Made by a program: the position numbers and the translations under genes. Positions 1 to 7,802 of a stretch of 64,000 nt of DNA are shown piece by piece; within the stretch, counting starts at the first letter, position 1, and each line of letters begins with the position of its first letter. The stretch covers positions 6,504 to 70,503 of the forward strand of contig CAYWMD010000033.1 of assembly GCA_964458575.1 (NCBI GenBank), read 5' to 3'. Origin of the DNA: CAYWMD01 sp964458575. GTDB lineage: Bacteria; Verrucomicrobiota; Verrucomicrobiia; Limisphaerales; JADLHS01. A model generated the notes under the pieces. The model did not search any database. It was not told the DNA's origin and was given only the letters and a program-made list of their open reading frames with translations.

Positions 1-1407
1 AGCGATCCGAATCCAACGAACAACACTGCTGGACCGGTGGTGACCGCAGTGCAATCGCTGGCTGATGTGGCCGTGTTCAAGTATGGCCCGGCGAGCATCG
101 TGGCGGGCGGCAACGTCGCCTACACGATTGTCGTAACCAATCTCGGCCCGGCCACGGCCATGAGCTTGTCGGTGACCGACAGTCTGCCGGCCAGCGTCAC
201 CTTTGTGAGCGCGAGTAGCGGCGGGACGTTGAACGGCAGCCGCGTCATCTGGGCCAATCTCGGCAGCCTCGCCGCGGGCGCGAGCACCAATTTGGCGCTG
301 ACGGTAACCGCGCCTTTGACCGGGAAACTGACCAACATTGTCGCTGCCACCTCGGGCACGCCCGATCCGGTGCCGGCCAACAACAACGGCAGCTCGCCCA
401 ATTCCCAGGTGGACACGGTGATCTCGGCCATCGCGGACATCATCGTGGGCAAGACCGGACCGTCCAGTGTCACGACCGGCGTGAATTTTAACTACACCAT
501 CAGCGTGACCAACCTCGGCCCGCTGTCCGCGACCAACGTCGTCGTCACCGACCTCCTGCCGACCAATCTCGTGTTCGTCAGCGCCACCGGCGGCGGCGTG
601 CTCGCCAGCAACGTCGTGACCTGGCCAACCATCGCCGCGCTGGCCAATGGCGCGACCACCAACTTCATCATCACCGTGCGCGCACCAACCGCGGGCAATT
701 TCACGAACATCGCGGTGGCCGTGGCCACCACGCCCGATCCCAATCCGACCAACAACAACAGCGGCAACCTGGGGGCGCAAGTACCCACCACATCCGTGCC
801 GCCGCAATTCGGCGTCTATCAAGCACCGAACGTGTTCAATCCGCAGACCGGTTTGTTCGAACAGCGCGTGACCGTGACCAACACGGGTCTCTCCACCGTG
901 GCCGCGTTCCGGTTGCTCGTGGGCAACATCAACGGTACGAACGGCGTCCCGCGCACGAATGTGTTCCTCTACAACGCCACCGGCACGAATGTGGATACGC
1001 GGCCCTATGTCCAGTACAACTCCGCGCTCAACCCCGGCAGCAATGTGACGTTGATCCTCGAATTCTACGTGCCGGACCGCAAACCGTTCACCAACTCGGT
1101 CGAAGTGGTGTCCGTATTGCCCGGCGGCGCCGGCACGAACAGCGGCGGTGGCGTGGTGATTGACCGCGCGTTTGTGGACGCGCGGTTCACGCCGGTCCGG
1201 TTCGTTCTCGAATGGACCAGCGTGCCCGGCACGAACTACACCGTCATCTACAGCGACGTGAGCGCGGCCGGCCCGTGGTTCGTCGCCACGCCCAGCGTGA
1301 CCGCCAACGCCAATCGCGTGCAGTGGTATGACGACGGTCCGCCCAAGACCATCAGCGTACCGTTGTCCGTCACCAACCGGTTCTACCGGGTGATCAGCAA
1401 CCCGTAA
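1..1407 (+). CDS. Secreted DUF11-repeat surface protein, 5' end outside window
   Basis: The frame is open from the first base, so the gene begins upstream; the GTG codons near base 37 lie inside a repeat and are not the start. Two DUF11-type repeats are visible (about bases 55-400 and 430-780). Each has a 'YTIVVTNLGP' or 'YTISVTNLGP' strand and a 'PDPxPxNNN' end. A third beta-rich segment follows (about 800-1150). The last ~70 residues (from about 1195) form a module with a W-x-S-x-x-G-x-x-Y core that ends in RFYRVI, closely resembling the C-terminus of the amidase at 28187-31129. DUF11 proteins are usually exported surface or adhesion-like proteins. The gene lies 23 bp before an outer-membrane protein gene, so the two may be cotranscribed. 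The substrate or partner is unknown. Confidence 0.85.
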   Translation, partial: SDPNPTNNTAGPVVTAVQSLADVAVFKYGPASIVAGGNVAYTIVVTNLGPATAMSLSVTDSLPASVTFVSASSGGTLNGSRVIWANLGSLAAGASTNLALTVTAPLTGKLTNIVAATSGTPDPVPANNNGSSPNSQVDTVISAIADIIVGKTGPSSVTTGVNFNYTISVTNLGPLSATNVVVTDLLPTNLVFVSATGGGVLASNVVTWPTIAALANGATTNFIITVRAPTAGNFTNIAVAVATTPDPNPTNNNSGNLGAQVPTTSVPPQFGVYQAPNVFNPQTGLFEQRVTVTNTGLSTVAAFRLLVGNINGTNGVPRTNVFLYNATGTNVDTRPYVQYNSALNPGSNVTLILEFYVPDRKPFTNSVEVVSVLPGGAGTNSGGGVVIDRAFVDARFTPVRFVLEWTSVPGTNYTVIYSDVSAAGPWFVATPSVTANANRVQWYDDGPPKTISVPLSVTNRFYRVISNP

Positions 1408-1430
1408 ACGGACGCAACAGGATTACGACC

Positions 1431-2495
1431 ATGAAAACGACCATATTCAATCCGGTGCTGCTGCTGGTTGCGTTGTTCCCGCTGGCGGCGGGCGCGGATG
1501 AAATCGCCACCAACCGCTTTTCGCTTTCGGGCCGCCTCGGCTTCAACATCTCCGCGCGGTTCAAGGGGGTCAGCGTGACGCCGGTCGGCAATCCCGCCGC
1601 CCCGCGCACCACGCCGTCGCAACCCGGCCGGCCCAACGGCGATGCTTACAATTACGACGACGGTTATGTGCTGACGGACGTGAGCGACAACTACGGCGGC
1701 CAGACCTGGTATTGGGGTTACGACAACAGCGCCAGCCAGATTTCCGGCAACACCATCCTGATGAGCCGGACCACTTCGACCGCGGCAGCCGGCGGCGCAA
1801 CGGGGTCGTTCGAGGACAACCCGCAGTTGGGCGCCGAGCTGGCCTACAACCGGTTCCTTGGCACGTGGGGCGATGCACGCTATGGGGTCGAGGTCGCGGT
1901 GAATTACCTGGATATTTCCCTCCGCGCCAATGACACCGTTTCAGGCAGCGCCACGCGCGTGACGGATGCCTATCCGTTTACGCCGGACACGACGCCACCC
2001 AATGCCACGCCGGTGAACACCATTCCGGGGCCGTATCAAGGCAGCTTCGAAGGGCCGGGCTTTGTCATCGGTGACACGCCGGTCAGTTCGACCACCGTGG
2101 TGATTCCGGGTCAGGCAATGACTGATAAACGTCGTTTCGACGGTGATCTTTGGGGCTTTCGGCTCGGGCCGTATCTGGAAATTCCATTGGGCGATCCGTT
2201 GAACCTTTCGCTCTCCGGTGGTCTGGCCGTGGGGGTGCTCGATGCGGACGCGTCGTGGTCGCAAACCAGCGGCAGCACCAGGATTGCCTCGGGCAGCGGC
2301 AGCGATTGCGACGTGCTTTGGGGCGGTTACCTCAGCGCGGCGCTCACCTGCTATTTGTCCGAACGCTGGAGCCTGGTTGGCGGCGCGCAATTCCAGACGC
2401 TCCAGAATTACGAACACTCTTTTGGCGGAAGGGAAGTGGAAGTGGATTTGGGCAATACGTGGTTTGTGACGTTCGGACTGAGCTACAAATTTTAG
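1431..2495 (+). CDS. Putative outer-membrane beta-barrel protein
   Basis: 354 residues beginning with a Sec signal peptide (lysine, then a Leu/Val-rich core, cleavage probably after GAGA near residue 23). The mature part is rich in Gly, Ser, Thr, Asn and aromatic residues with alternating polar/apolar stretches. It ends in F-G-L-S-Y-K-F, a terminal phenylalanine typical of Bam-inserted barrels. The central region (about residues 150-260) is Thr/Pro-rich and may be long loops. It starts 23 bp after the DUF11 protein, suggesting one transcript. No enzymatic motif is recognisable. The barrel assignment rests on composition and the C-terminal signature only. Confidence 0.65.
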   Translation: MKTTIFNPVLLLVALFPLAAGADEIATNRFSLSGRLGFNISARFKGVSVTPVGNPAAPRTTPSQPGRPNGDAYNYDDGYVLTDVSDNYGGQTWYWGYDNSASQISGNTILMSRTTSTAAAGGATGSFEDNPQLGAELAYNRFLGTWGDARYGVEVAVNYLDISLRANDTVSGSATRVTDAYPFTPDTTPPNATPVNTIPGPYQGSFEGPGFVIGDTPVSSTTVVIPGQAMTDKRRFDGDLWGFRLGPYLEIPLGDPLNLSLSGGLAVGVLDADASWSQTSGSTRIASGSGSDCDVLWGGYLSAALTCYLSERWSLVGGAQFQTLQNYEHSFGGREVEVDLGNTWFVTFGLSYKF

Positions 2496-2501
2496 CCGTC
2501 G

Positions 2502-2560
2502 CTCACCTCGTCCCTCGCCCCGGCGGATGGGGACAGGGTGGCCAACGGGCGGGTGAGGGG
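2502..2560. repeat. Palindromic repeat, family A (diverged copy)
   Basis: CTCACC...CCCTCGCCCC-GGCGGAT-GGGGACAGGG...GGGTGAGGGG. It can fold into a long imperfect hairpin just after the stop codon of the outer-membrane gene and could act as a 3' mRNA stabiliser. It is a relative of the family A elements at 9625, 10811, 11780, 13340, 20966, 31219 and 50218. Confidence 0.6.
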
Positions 2561-2693
2561 ATCGGAAAAGATTTTGGGATGGTGGGGAACATATACCGGG
2601 CTGGCCTCGCGATTGCGGGGCCAGCCCACTTCTTTTCCGTGTGGCTCTCCTTCGGAGCGGCGCTCTGCCGAGTCGCTGGCATGAACCGTAATC

Positions 2694-2755
2694 CCTTCAC
2701 CCGTCCTGCGGACACCCTCTTCCCATCGGATGGGGAGAGGGACGGGGTGAGGGGC
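2694..2755. repeat. Palindromic repeat, family A
   Basis: CTTCACCCGTCCT...CCCTCTTCCCATCGGATGGGGAGAGGG...GGGGTGAGGGG. The hairpin core has a short ATCGGAT centre and lies between two convergent genes. With the copy at 2502 it fills most of the 293-bp gap. No other feature is seen there. Confidence 0.7.
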
Positions 2756-2788
2756 AGTCCGCAAATCAGTTCTGGCAATTGTTCTGAT

Positions 2789-3214
2789 CTACTCGCCGAT
2801 GATTTTCACCAGCACGCGCTTGCGCCGGCGACCGTCGAACTCGCCGTAAAAAATCTGTTCCCACGGGCCGAAATCCAGTTTGCCCTTGGTGATGGCCACG
2901 ACCACCTCGCGGCCCATGATCTGGCGCTTCAAATGCGCGTCGGCATTGTCCTCGCCGGTGCGATTGTGCTGATACTGCGAGGTGGGCGCGTGCGGCGCGA
3001 GTTTCTCCAGCCAGACCTCGTAATCATGCAGCAAGCCGTCCTCGGCGTCGTTGATGTACACCGAGGCGCTGATGTGCATGGCGTTCACGAGGCAAAGCCC
3101 TTCCTCGACGCCGCTCTTTGCCACCAGGTCCTCGACCGTCCGCGTGATGTTGACGAATCCCCGTCGTTGCGGGATTTCAAACCATAAATGTTCCGTGAGC
3201 GATTTCATGGGCAT
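2789..3214 (-). CDS. YjbQ/UPF0047 family protein (secondary thiamine-phosphate synthase-like)
   Basis: About 141 residues if translation starts at MPMKSLTEH; the frame stays open about 32 codons upstream but that part has no family character. The core shows family features: 'GFVNITRTVEDLVAKSG', the 'NAMHISASVYINDAEDGLLHDYEVWL' stretch, 'DADAHLKRQIMG' with a conserved histidine, and a final 'GPWEQIFYGEFDGRRRKRVLVKIIG' strand. Members form trimers and have weak thiamine-phosphate synthase activity when tested; their physiological role is unsettled. It stands alone between convergent and divergent neighbours. Confidence 0.85.
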   Translation of the reverse strand: MPMKSLTEHLWFEIPQRRGFVNITRTVEDLVAKSGVEEGLCLVNAMHISASVYINDAEDGLLHDYEVWLEKLAPHAPTSQYQHNRTGEDNADAHLKRQIMGREVVVAITKGKLDFGPWEQIFYGEFDGRRRKRVLVKIIGE

Positions 3215-3406
3215 GGTGTGCCACGAAACGCAATCCCCTGGCAAGCAGATGAAATGACGGCGCAATTGATTTCGACCCTTGAAACCAAGAAACCGGGAAG
3301 TTAGGGTCAAGATGTGATTGGGAACTTACAACGAAAGACTGGGAAACGATTTCCACGTCGTCTGCCCATGCTTCACCATCATAACAACTCGTCCTGACTA
3401 ACACAT

Positions 3407-4078
3407 ATGTTCGGAGTCGCCACGCGCACTGTGAATGTCACGCACCGAACCGCCCCTCTCAAAGGCTTATTGGTCGTTTCGTTTGGGGTGTTCGTCTCGG
3501 CTATCGTTCTCGACCAAGCCGTTCGTTGGTCCAGCCCGATGGAGGGTGCGCTCAACGGTATCGTACAGACGATTTTCACCTGGCTCGCTTGGCTATTTTT
3601 TGTCCTCCCTCTCAACCTCGGAATCTACGGACTTTACCGCTGGCGCCGCTGGGAGCGTCATCGCACACTGGCTATACTTGCACCAGCCTTTGCCTGTGTT
3701 TTGCTCGTGCTGGCAGGCTTTGCATTCGACCCGCCCACACCGGCAGGTAGGCTCCGCCGTTTTACGGGTGCAAGTTTCCCGCTATCAGCCCGCGACCTTC
3801 GCACTCATTTTACGGGTGGCGGCGTCGCCGACTACAGCGACACTTACTACTTCCGATGTAGCGCCGCAGATACAAAGCAACTCATCTCTGCTCTGAGTCT
3901 TACACCAGCGGATCAGTTCGACCAGGACATGTTTGCCACCCCTCCATTTCGAGGTTGGCCCGACCCCTCTACATGGACAGGCCGACGCGTATATCGCGGG
4001 GGTCGTGACAAGTGGTTTTACTACTTGGCAACGGACGCATCGCAACAGCAGGTTTACTTGTTTGTGGGCTGCATATGA
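3407..4078 (+). CDS. Hypothetical membrane protein
   Basis: 223 residues. Three hydrophobic segments occupy roughly residues 20-40, 50-75 and 85-105, with a basic 'YRWRRWERHR' loop between the second and third. The C-terminal ~115 residues form a soluble domain, presumably outside the membrane, with an 'FPLSARDLRTHF' opening and 'DTYYFRCSAADTKQLISAL'. I do not recognise the family. Its last four bases overlap the next start codon (ATGA at 4075), so it is translationally coupled to that gene. No helpful signal suggests a function. Confidence 0.7.
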   Translation: MFGVATRTVNVTHRTAPLKGLLVVSFGVFVSAIVLDQAVRWSSPMEGALNGIVQTIFTWLAWLFFVLPLNLGIYGLYRWRRWERHRTLAILAPAFACVLLVLAGFAFDPPTPAGRLRRFTGASFPLSARDLRTHFTGGGVADYSDTYYFRCSAADTKQLISALSLTPADQFDQDMFATPPFRGWPDPSTWTGRRVYRGGRDKWFYYLATDASQQQVYLFVGCI

Positions 4079-4557
4079 GACTGCCACTCTCAACCGAGAC
4101 CCAAGATCCGAGGAGAAGGCAAACGATTTGGTTGTCAGCCAGCGTTCTCACAATCCTGCTGGTTGTTGTACTTGCACATGTCGCGCTAGCGGGCGCACCT
4201 CCCGCGGACGCAAAATTTGAGAAGTTTAAATGTGAGATGCTCCCTCAGGTCGGCAGCAAGGTGACAGTCGTTGGCGAGCTGGAATCAGGCAAGCTGGGTT
4301 GGTGGCTCTCCTCCCAAGAGTGGGGAATTTATCTTTACACGACGACCACGAATCGAAGCGACTTGGCGAAGATGAGCAGTCTCTACAAATTCAGAGGCAA
4401 CAGAGTCAAAATGACAGCCACCCTCCGACATCGCAACCACCAAGAGTCTGGGAATCCGTTGGTCGCCAACATTCCGGAGCATTTCTATTTCGACGTTGCT
4501 GAAGTTGATGTTTCCATTGACGAGAATCGCCACGATGAAAAAGCTGAGAGCAAGTAG
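4075..4557 (+). CDS. Hypothetical signal-anchored protein
   Basis: 160 residues from the ATG that overlaps the previous stop (ATGA). An N-terminal hydrophobic segment (about residues 18-40, ending ALAGAPPADA) is either a signal peptide or an anchor. The rest reads like a small beta-barrel of OB type: 'GSKVTVVGELESGKLGWWL', 'WGIYLYTT' and 'LYKFRGNRVKMTATLRHR'. The OB suggestion is a guess from strand pattern. It belongs to a three-gene cluster of unknown function (3407-4852). Confidence 0.65.
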   Translation: MRLPLSTETQDPRRRQTIWLSASVLTILLVVVLAHVALAGAPPADAKFEKFKCEMLPQVGSKVTVVGELESGKLGWWLSSQEWGIYLYTTTTNRSDLAKMSSLYKFRGNRVKMTATLRHRNHQESGNPLVANIPEHFYFDVAEVDVSIDENRHDEKAESK

Positions 4558-4564
4558 GAGACAG

Positions 4565-4852
4565 ATGTCGAACCAGAGTCGATCAGAGCACAGCGTTAGG
4601 CCACTTCGTATGCGCATAGGAGATTTCAAACTTTGGCGTTCGCAGATTGTCTGCTGGAGTATGTTTGGCTTCTTCTTGGCGTTTGCGGTGGTGTCACTTT
4701 TAAAGGGAAGTCAACAGCCCACCAAGTCTATCTCCGAGTCTGAGCTTCATGCGTGGCTGGTTGTGGGAGCGATCTCTGGCATCGTTGCTGTTTTGTGTTT
4801 CATCTGGGCATTGAGCGCCAAGCTTCAGAAGGGCCAGCATGATGTCTCTTAA
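4565..4852 (+). CDS. Small hypothetical membrane protein, two predicted TM helices
   Basis: The start at 4565 is preferred because AGGAG (4556-4560) lies 4 nt ahead of it. An in-frame ATG at 4535 would overlap the previous gene by 23 bp. The product is 95 residues with TM helices at about 24-43 and 64-83, a basic N-terminus and a short charged tail. There is no recognisable family. It is the third member of the 3407-4852 cluster. Confidence 0.55.
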   Translation: MSNQSRSEHSVRPLRMRIGDFKLWRSQIVCWSMFGFFLAFAVVSLLKGSQQPTKSISESELHAWLVVGAISGIVAVLCFIWALSAKLQKGQHDVS

Positions 4853-4973
4853 CCTCCCGACATAACTTTGGCCGGAGCACGCATGCGCTGAAGTTGGGAA
4901 TGGAGTCGTCGCCGCCCCGTCGGTGTTTCAGCAGTACGGTTTCGCGAAACAATCTTCGCCACCACGCTTGCGT

Positions 4974-5057
4974 CTTGGACCGCGGCAGTCGCCTGCCGCT
5001 TTTCGACGGAGGGCGTATCTCGAACCAAAAGCGCCAGACGACTGCCGCACTCCAAAA
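4974..5057. repeat. Imperfect palindromic repeat (MITE/REP-like), family B
   Basis: The left arm TTGGACCGCGGCAGTCGCCT... (about 4975-5003) pairs with the right arm ...GACGACTGCCGCACTCCAA (about 5027-5056) at about 25 of 29 positions across a ~25-nt centre. It is the only copy of this sequence seen in the window. From memory, similar GCGGCAGTC palindromes are dispersed in Pedosphaera-type genomes. Confidence 0.65.
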
Positions 5058-5152
5058 GCTTCGCGTGGCCTTCGGATCGGGGTGCATCGTTCAACTGGCT
5101 TTTTTGCGAATCCACAGAGATATACTCATGAGGTTCATGGCGCTGCAAACGC

Positions 5153-5189
5153 TGCGCAGTTGAAGTGCAGCTTGCGCAACTCTTGCGCG
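5153..5189. promoter_or_regulatory. Candidate upstream activator sites: three phased TGCGCA-type motifs
   Basis: CTGCGCAG (core 5153-5158), TTGCGCAA (core 5173-5178) and TTGCGCGC (core 5184-5189). Their centres are 20 and 11 bp apart, close to two turns and one turn of DNA, so all would lie on one helix face. They sit 42-80 bp upstream of the sigma-54 promoter, where enhancer-binding proteins normally bind. The likely protein is the NtrC-type regulator at 21807-23156; that link is inference. Confidence 0.45.
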
Positions 5190-5230
5190 CATTGCATCGG
5201 TAGTTTTCTGGATTCCGGCCATTTTTCGCA

Positions 5231-5247
5231 TTGGCACTTCGCTTGCA
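5231..5247 (+). promoter_or_regulatory. Sigma-54 (RpoN) -24/-12 promoter
   Basis: TTGGCACTTCGCTTGCA matches YTGGCAC-N5-TTGCW fully, with GG (5233-5234) and GC (5245-5246) separated by the required 10 bp. Transcription should start near 5258, giving a ~70-nt leader to the ATG at 5330. It heads the T2SS operon, which ends in a histidine kinase and is followed by a sigma-54 activator gene. Confidence 0.75.
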
Positions 5248-5329
5248 TCTCCCGCTTGCGTCGGCACACGCGGGCAGTGCTTTTTCGCGTTGGCAAATTC
5301 ACTAAAACCAAAAACAGTCGGAGAAAAAT

Positions 5330-5911
5330 ATGAAAAGACAAACTCAGTGGTTGGCGGCGGTCGGTGTGACAGCGTTGATGGTGTTGAGTGCGGGCAGTTT
5401 GCTCGCCCAAGATAATCCCCCGCCCGGAGGGAATCCTCCGCCGGGCGGTCAGGGCGGTCGAGATCGCGGTAGTCGGGGCGGGGGTGGTCGCGGCAACTTT
5501 GATCCCACAGAAATGCGCCAGCGGATGATGGAGAACATCCGCGAACAATTCGGCGTCAAGGATGATGCCGAGTGGAAGATCATCGAGGAACGCGTCAACA
5601 AGGTCATGGATACCCGGCGCGACATGGGTTTTGGCGGCAGCGGCATGAGCCGGATGTTTCGCCGGCCTGGTGGTGACAACAATAGTGGTGACCGTCGGCG
5701 CTTTGGCCCTGAACCCAGCGCGGAAGAGCAGGCGCTCGAAAAGGCGATTGATTCCAAAGCTTCAAAGGATGAGTTGAAGTCCGCGATGACGAAGTATCGC
5801 GCGTCCAAAAAGGAGAAGGAAGAGAAGCTCACTGCCGCGCAGGATGAACTCAAGAAAGTTCTCGATACGCAGCAGGAAGCCGTTGCCCTCTCGATGGGCC
5901 TGGTGAATTAA
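5330..5911 (+). CDS. Small secreted protein heading the T2SS operon
   Basis: 193 residues. A ribosome-binding site GGAG (5320-5323) lies 6 nt before the ATG. Signal peptide residues 1-26 end in LLAQ. A low-complexity Pro/Gly then Arg/Gly segment follows (about 28-55). The rest is charged and helical ('FDPTEMRQRMMENIREQFGV', then a Lys/Glu-rich coiled region at about 125-190), somewhat like Spy/CpxP-type periplasmic proteins. It is separated from gspE by 33 bp and lies directly behind the sigma-54 promoter. It could be a periplasmic chaperone or a dedicated T2SS accessory protein. The family is not recognised. Confidence 0.7.
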   Translation: MKRQTQWLAAVGVTALMVLSAGSLLAQDNPPPGGNPPPGGQGGRDRGSRGGGGRGNFDPTEMRQRMMENIREQFGVKDDAEWKIIEERVNKVMDTRRDMGFGGSGMSRMFRRPGGDNNSGDRRRFGPEPSAEEQALEKAIDSKASKDELKSAMTKYRASKKEKEEKLTAAQDELKKVLDTQQEAVALSMGLVN

Positions 5912-5944
5912 ACCCTTCTCCGACCGTCTGAACTGCGCGTTGTC

Positions 5945-7696
5945 ATGAGTGCCGTGGAAACAAATGTTGCTCCCGCGAACGAGTTGCTCGCCAAGATGGT
6001 TGCCACCCGGCAACTTTCCGCCAGCGACGCGCGTTCGCTGACACGGCAGGGCAACGCGGCGGTTCAGTCGGAAACGGATGTGCTTCGTTGGTTGGCGAAG
6101 GAATACGGGCTGCAATTCACCACGCTGGAAGATGTCGAGCCGGACAAGGAAGTTCTCTCGCTGTTTCCGGCGCGGTTGTTGTTGAAGGGCGAATTGCTCC
6201 CGCTGCGCCGGACCAACGGCACGGTTGAAATTGCCACGAGCAAGCTGTTCGCGACGCAGGAACTCGATACGTTGCGCAGTCTCAGCGGATTGAAACTCCG
6301 CCCCGTGCTCGCGCCGAGCGAAGCCATCCAGCGCGAGATGAAGAAGCGCCTTGGCGTCGGCGCGGATACCATCGGCACGCTCGAGGAGGAAAAGCCGTTC
6401 GAGGTCGTGGATGAGGACAAGCTCGAAGACACCGACCTCGACAGCGCGGCGGAAGACGCTTCGATCATCAAGTTCGTCAACCAGGTTCTGCGCGATGCCA
6501 TCGAGCTGCGCGCATCGGACATTCACCTCGAACCGTTCGAGGACGAGTTCCGCATCCGTTACCGCATTGACGGTGTGTTGCAGGACGTGCCCGTGCCCGG
6601 ACAGTTGAAGCGCTTTCAACCCGCCATCGTTTCACGCGTCAAGATTCTCAGCCATCTGAACATCGCCGAGAAACGCCTGCCGCAGGACGGCCGCATCAAG
6701 ATTCGCGTCGAGGACAGCGACGTGGACATCCGCGTCTCGGTGATTCCGATGTTGCACGGCGAGGCGGTGGTTATGCGTCTCCTCCGCCAGAACTCGAAGC
6801 TGCGCGGCATGGTTGATCTCGGCATGGACACACGCGAGTTCCGATGCTTCAAACACGTCGTCGAACTTCCGCACGGCATCGTTCTCGTCACCGGTCCGAC
6901 TGGCAGTGGCAAAACCTCCACGCTCTACACGGCGCTGAATGAGATCAACGATGCCGTCCGCAAGATCATCACGATTGAAGACCCGGTGGAATACCAGCTC
7001 AAGGGGGTGAACCAGATTCAGGTTTCGGAAAAGGCTGGCCTCACTTTCGCGCGCGGGCTGCGCTCGATTCTGCGTCACGACCCGGACGTGATTCTGGTCG
7101 GTGAAATCCGCGACAAGGAAACGGCGCAGATCGCCGTGCAATCGTCGCTGACGGGCCATCTGGTTTTCTCCACGCTGCACACCAACGATGCGCCGGGCGC
7201 TGTCACACGGCTCGTGGACATGGGGGTTGAACCCTACCTGGTCGCGTCGTCGCTTGAAGCGGTGCTGGCACAACGCCTCGTTCGTGTGCTTTGCGAGCGG
7301 TGCAAGCAAGTGGACGATTCGCCAACGGCCCAGGCGTTGAAAGTTCAACTGGGCATCCCGGCGGAGACCAAGGTTTACCGGTCCGTCGGCTGCCGTGAAT
7401 GTCGCAACACGGGATTCTTCGGCCGACGCGCGATTTTCGAGTGGATGGACTCGGACAACGACATCCGCCAGCTCGTCCTGCGCAACGGCTCCAGCGATCA
7501 GGTTCGCGATGCCGCCCGCCGCGCCGGCATGAAGACGCTCGCCGAGGACGGCTGGCGTTTGGTGCGCCTGGGCGTGACGACGGTGGACGAAGTATTGAGC
7601 GTGACCACCGCCAAGGAGGTTTCGTTGACGATGGACAAGACCGAGGATGAACTCGGCGAAACCGCGCCGCACAGCATTGCGCTCAAACGGCCATGA
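5945..7696 (+). CDS. gspE: Type II secretion ATPase GspE
   Basis: 583 residues, cytoplasmic hexameric motor that drives pseudopilus assembly. The N-terminal domain (about 1-130) is of the MshEN/GspE type. The catalytic core has 'SDIHLEPFEDEFRIRYRIDG', Walker A GPTGSGKTST (about 317-326), the Asp box 'TIEDPVEYQL', Walker B 'ILVGEIRD', the His box 'LVFSTLHTNDAP', and a zinc-binding pair CERC...CREC (about 450-485). The C-terminus is extended by ~25 residues. The stop overlaps an ATG (ATGA at 7693) that opens a 35-codon linker frame before gspF. It is the second gene of the sigma-54 operon. Confidence 0.95.
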   Translation: MSAVETNVAPANELLAKMVATRQLSASDARSLTRQGNAAVQSETDVLRWLAKEYGLQFTTLEDVEPDKEVLSLFPARLLLKGELLPLRRTNGTVEIATSKLFATQELDTLRSLSGLKLRPVLAPSEAIQREMKKRLGVGADTIGTLEEEKPFEVVDEDKLEDTDLDSAAEDASIIKFVNQVLRDAIELRASDIHLEPFEDEFRIRYRIDGVLQDVPVPGQLKRFQPAIVSRVKILSHLNIAEKRLPQDGRIKIRVEDSDVDIRVSVIPMLHGEAVVMRLLRQNSKLRGMVDLGMDTREFRCFKHVVELPHGIVLVTGPTGSGKTSTLYTALNEINDAVRKIITIEDPVEYQLKGVNQIQVSEKAGLTFARGLRSILRHDPDVILVGEIRDKETAQIAVQSSLTGHLVFSTLHTNDAPGAVTRLVDMGVEPYLVASSLEAVLAQRLVRVLCERCKQVDDSPTAQALKVQLGIPAETKVYRSVGCRECRNTGFFGRRAIFEWMDSDNDIRQLVLRNGSSDQVRDAARRAGMKTLAEDGWRLVRLGVTTVDEVLSVTTAKEVSLTMDKTEDELGETAPHSIALKRP

Positions 7697-7800
7697 AACA
7701 TTCAACAACCAACATCCAACATAGAACATCCAATTGGCCGAGGGTGCTCCCATTGGGCGTTGGATGTTGGATGTTGGATGTTGGATGTTTTCTTTTCTGA
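7693..7800 (+). CDS. 35-codon linker frame between gspE and gspF, made of repeat DNA
   Basis: The ATG overlaps the gspE stop (ATGA), and the frame runs through a GGATGTT-type repeat to a TGA two bases before the gspF start. The peptide starts MKHSTTNIQH and ends VGCFLF. It looks like the original gspF-type coupled start preserved after repeat insertion, so that ribosomes finishing gspE can pass through the repeat and reinitiate at gspF. Whether a peptide accumulates is unknown. Confidence 0.4.
   Translation: MKHSTTNIQHRTSNWPRVLPLGVGCWMLDVGCFLF
7698..7790. repeat. CCAACATCCAACAT / GTTGGATGTTGG inverted repeat, family C
   Basis: The left arm (7707-7733, CAACATCC units) is complementary to the right arm (about 7756-7788), which contains four GTTGGAT units in tandem. 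It sits exactly in the gspE-gspF junction and is open in the linker frame. Confidence 0.75.
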
Positions 7801-7802
7801 CA

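Larger units (their letters stand above)
4853..5229. other. Non-coding stretch upstream of the T2SS operon
   Basis: No supported gene. It holds the large palindrome at 4974-5057 and, nearer the operon, the TGCGCA sites at 5153-5189. The rest shows no clear structure. Confidence 0.6.

Noticed and set aside
37..45. GTG start for the first gene
   Set aside because: The frame is open to base 1 and the preceding codons read SDPNPTNNTAGP, matching the end of another DUF11 repeat, so the true start is upstream of the window.
2150..3187. 345-codon plus-strand frame running from the outer-membrane gene across the repeats into the YjbQ gene
   Set aside because: It joins an out-of-frame part of one gene, repeat DNA and the antisense of another gene. 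No coherent protein character.
7734..7802. Upstream start for gspF giving a 451-residue product
   Set aside because: The extra 23 codons only translate the GTTGGAT repeat. ATG 7803 gives the standard family N-terminus and follows the linker stop by two bases.
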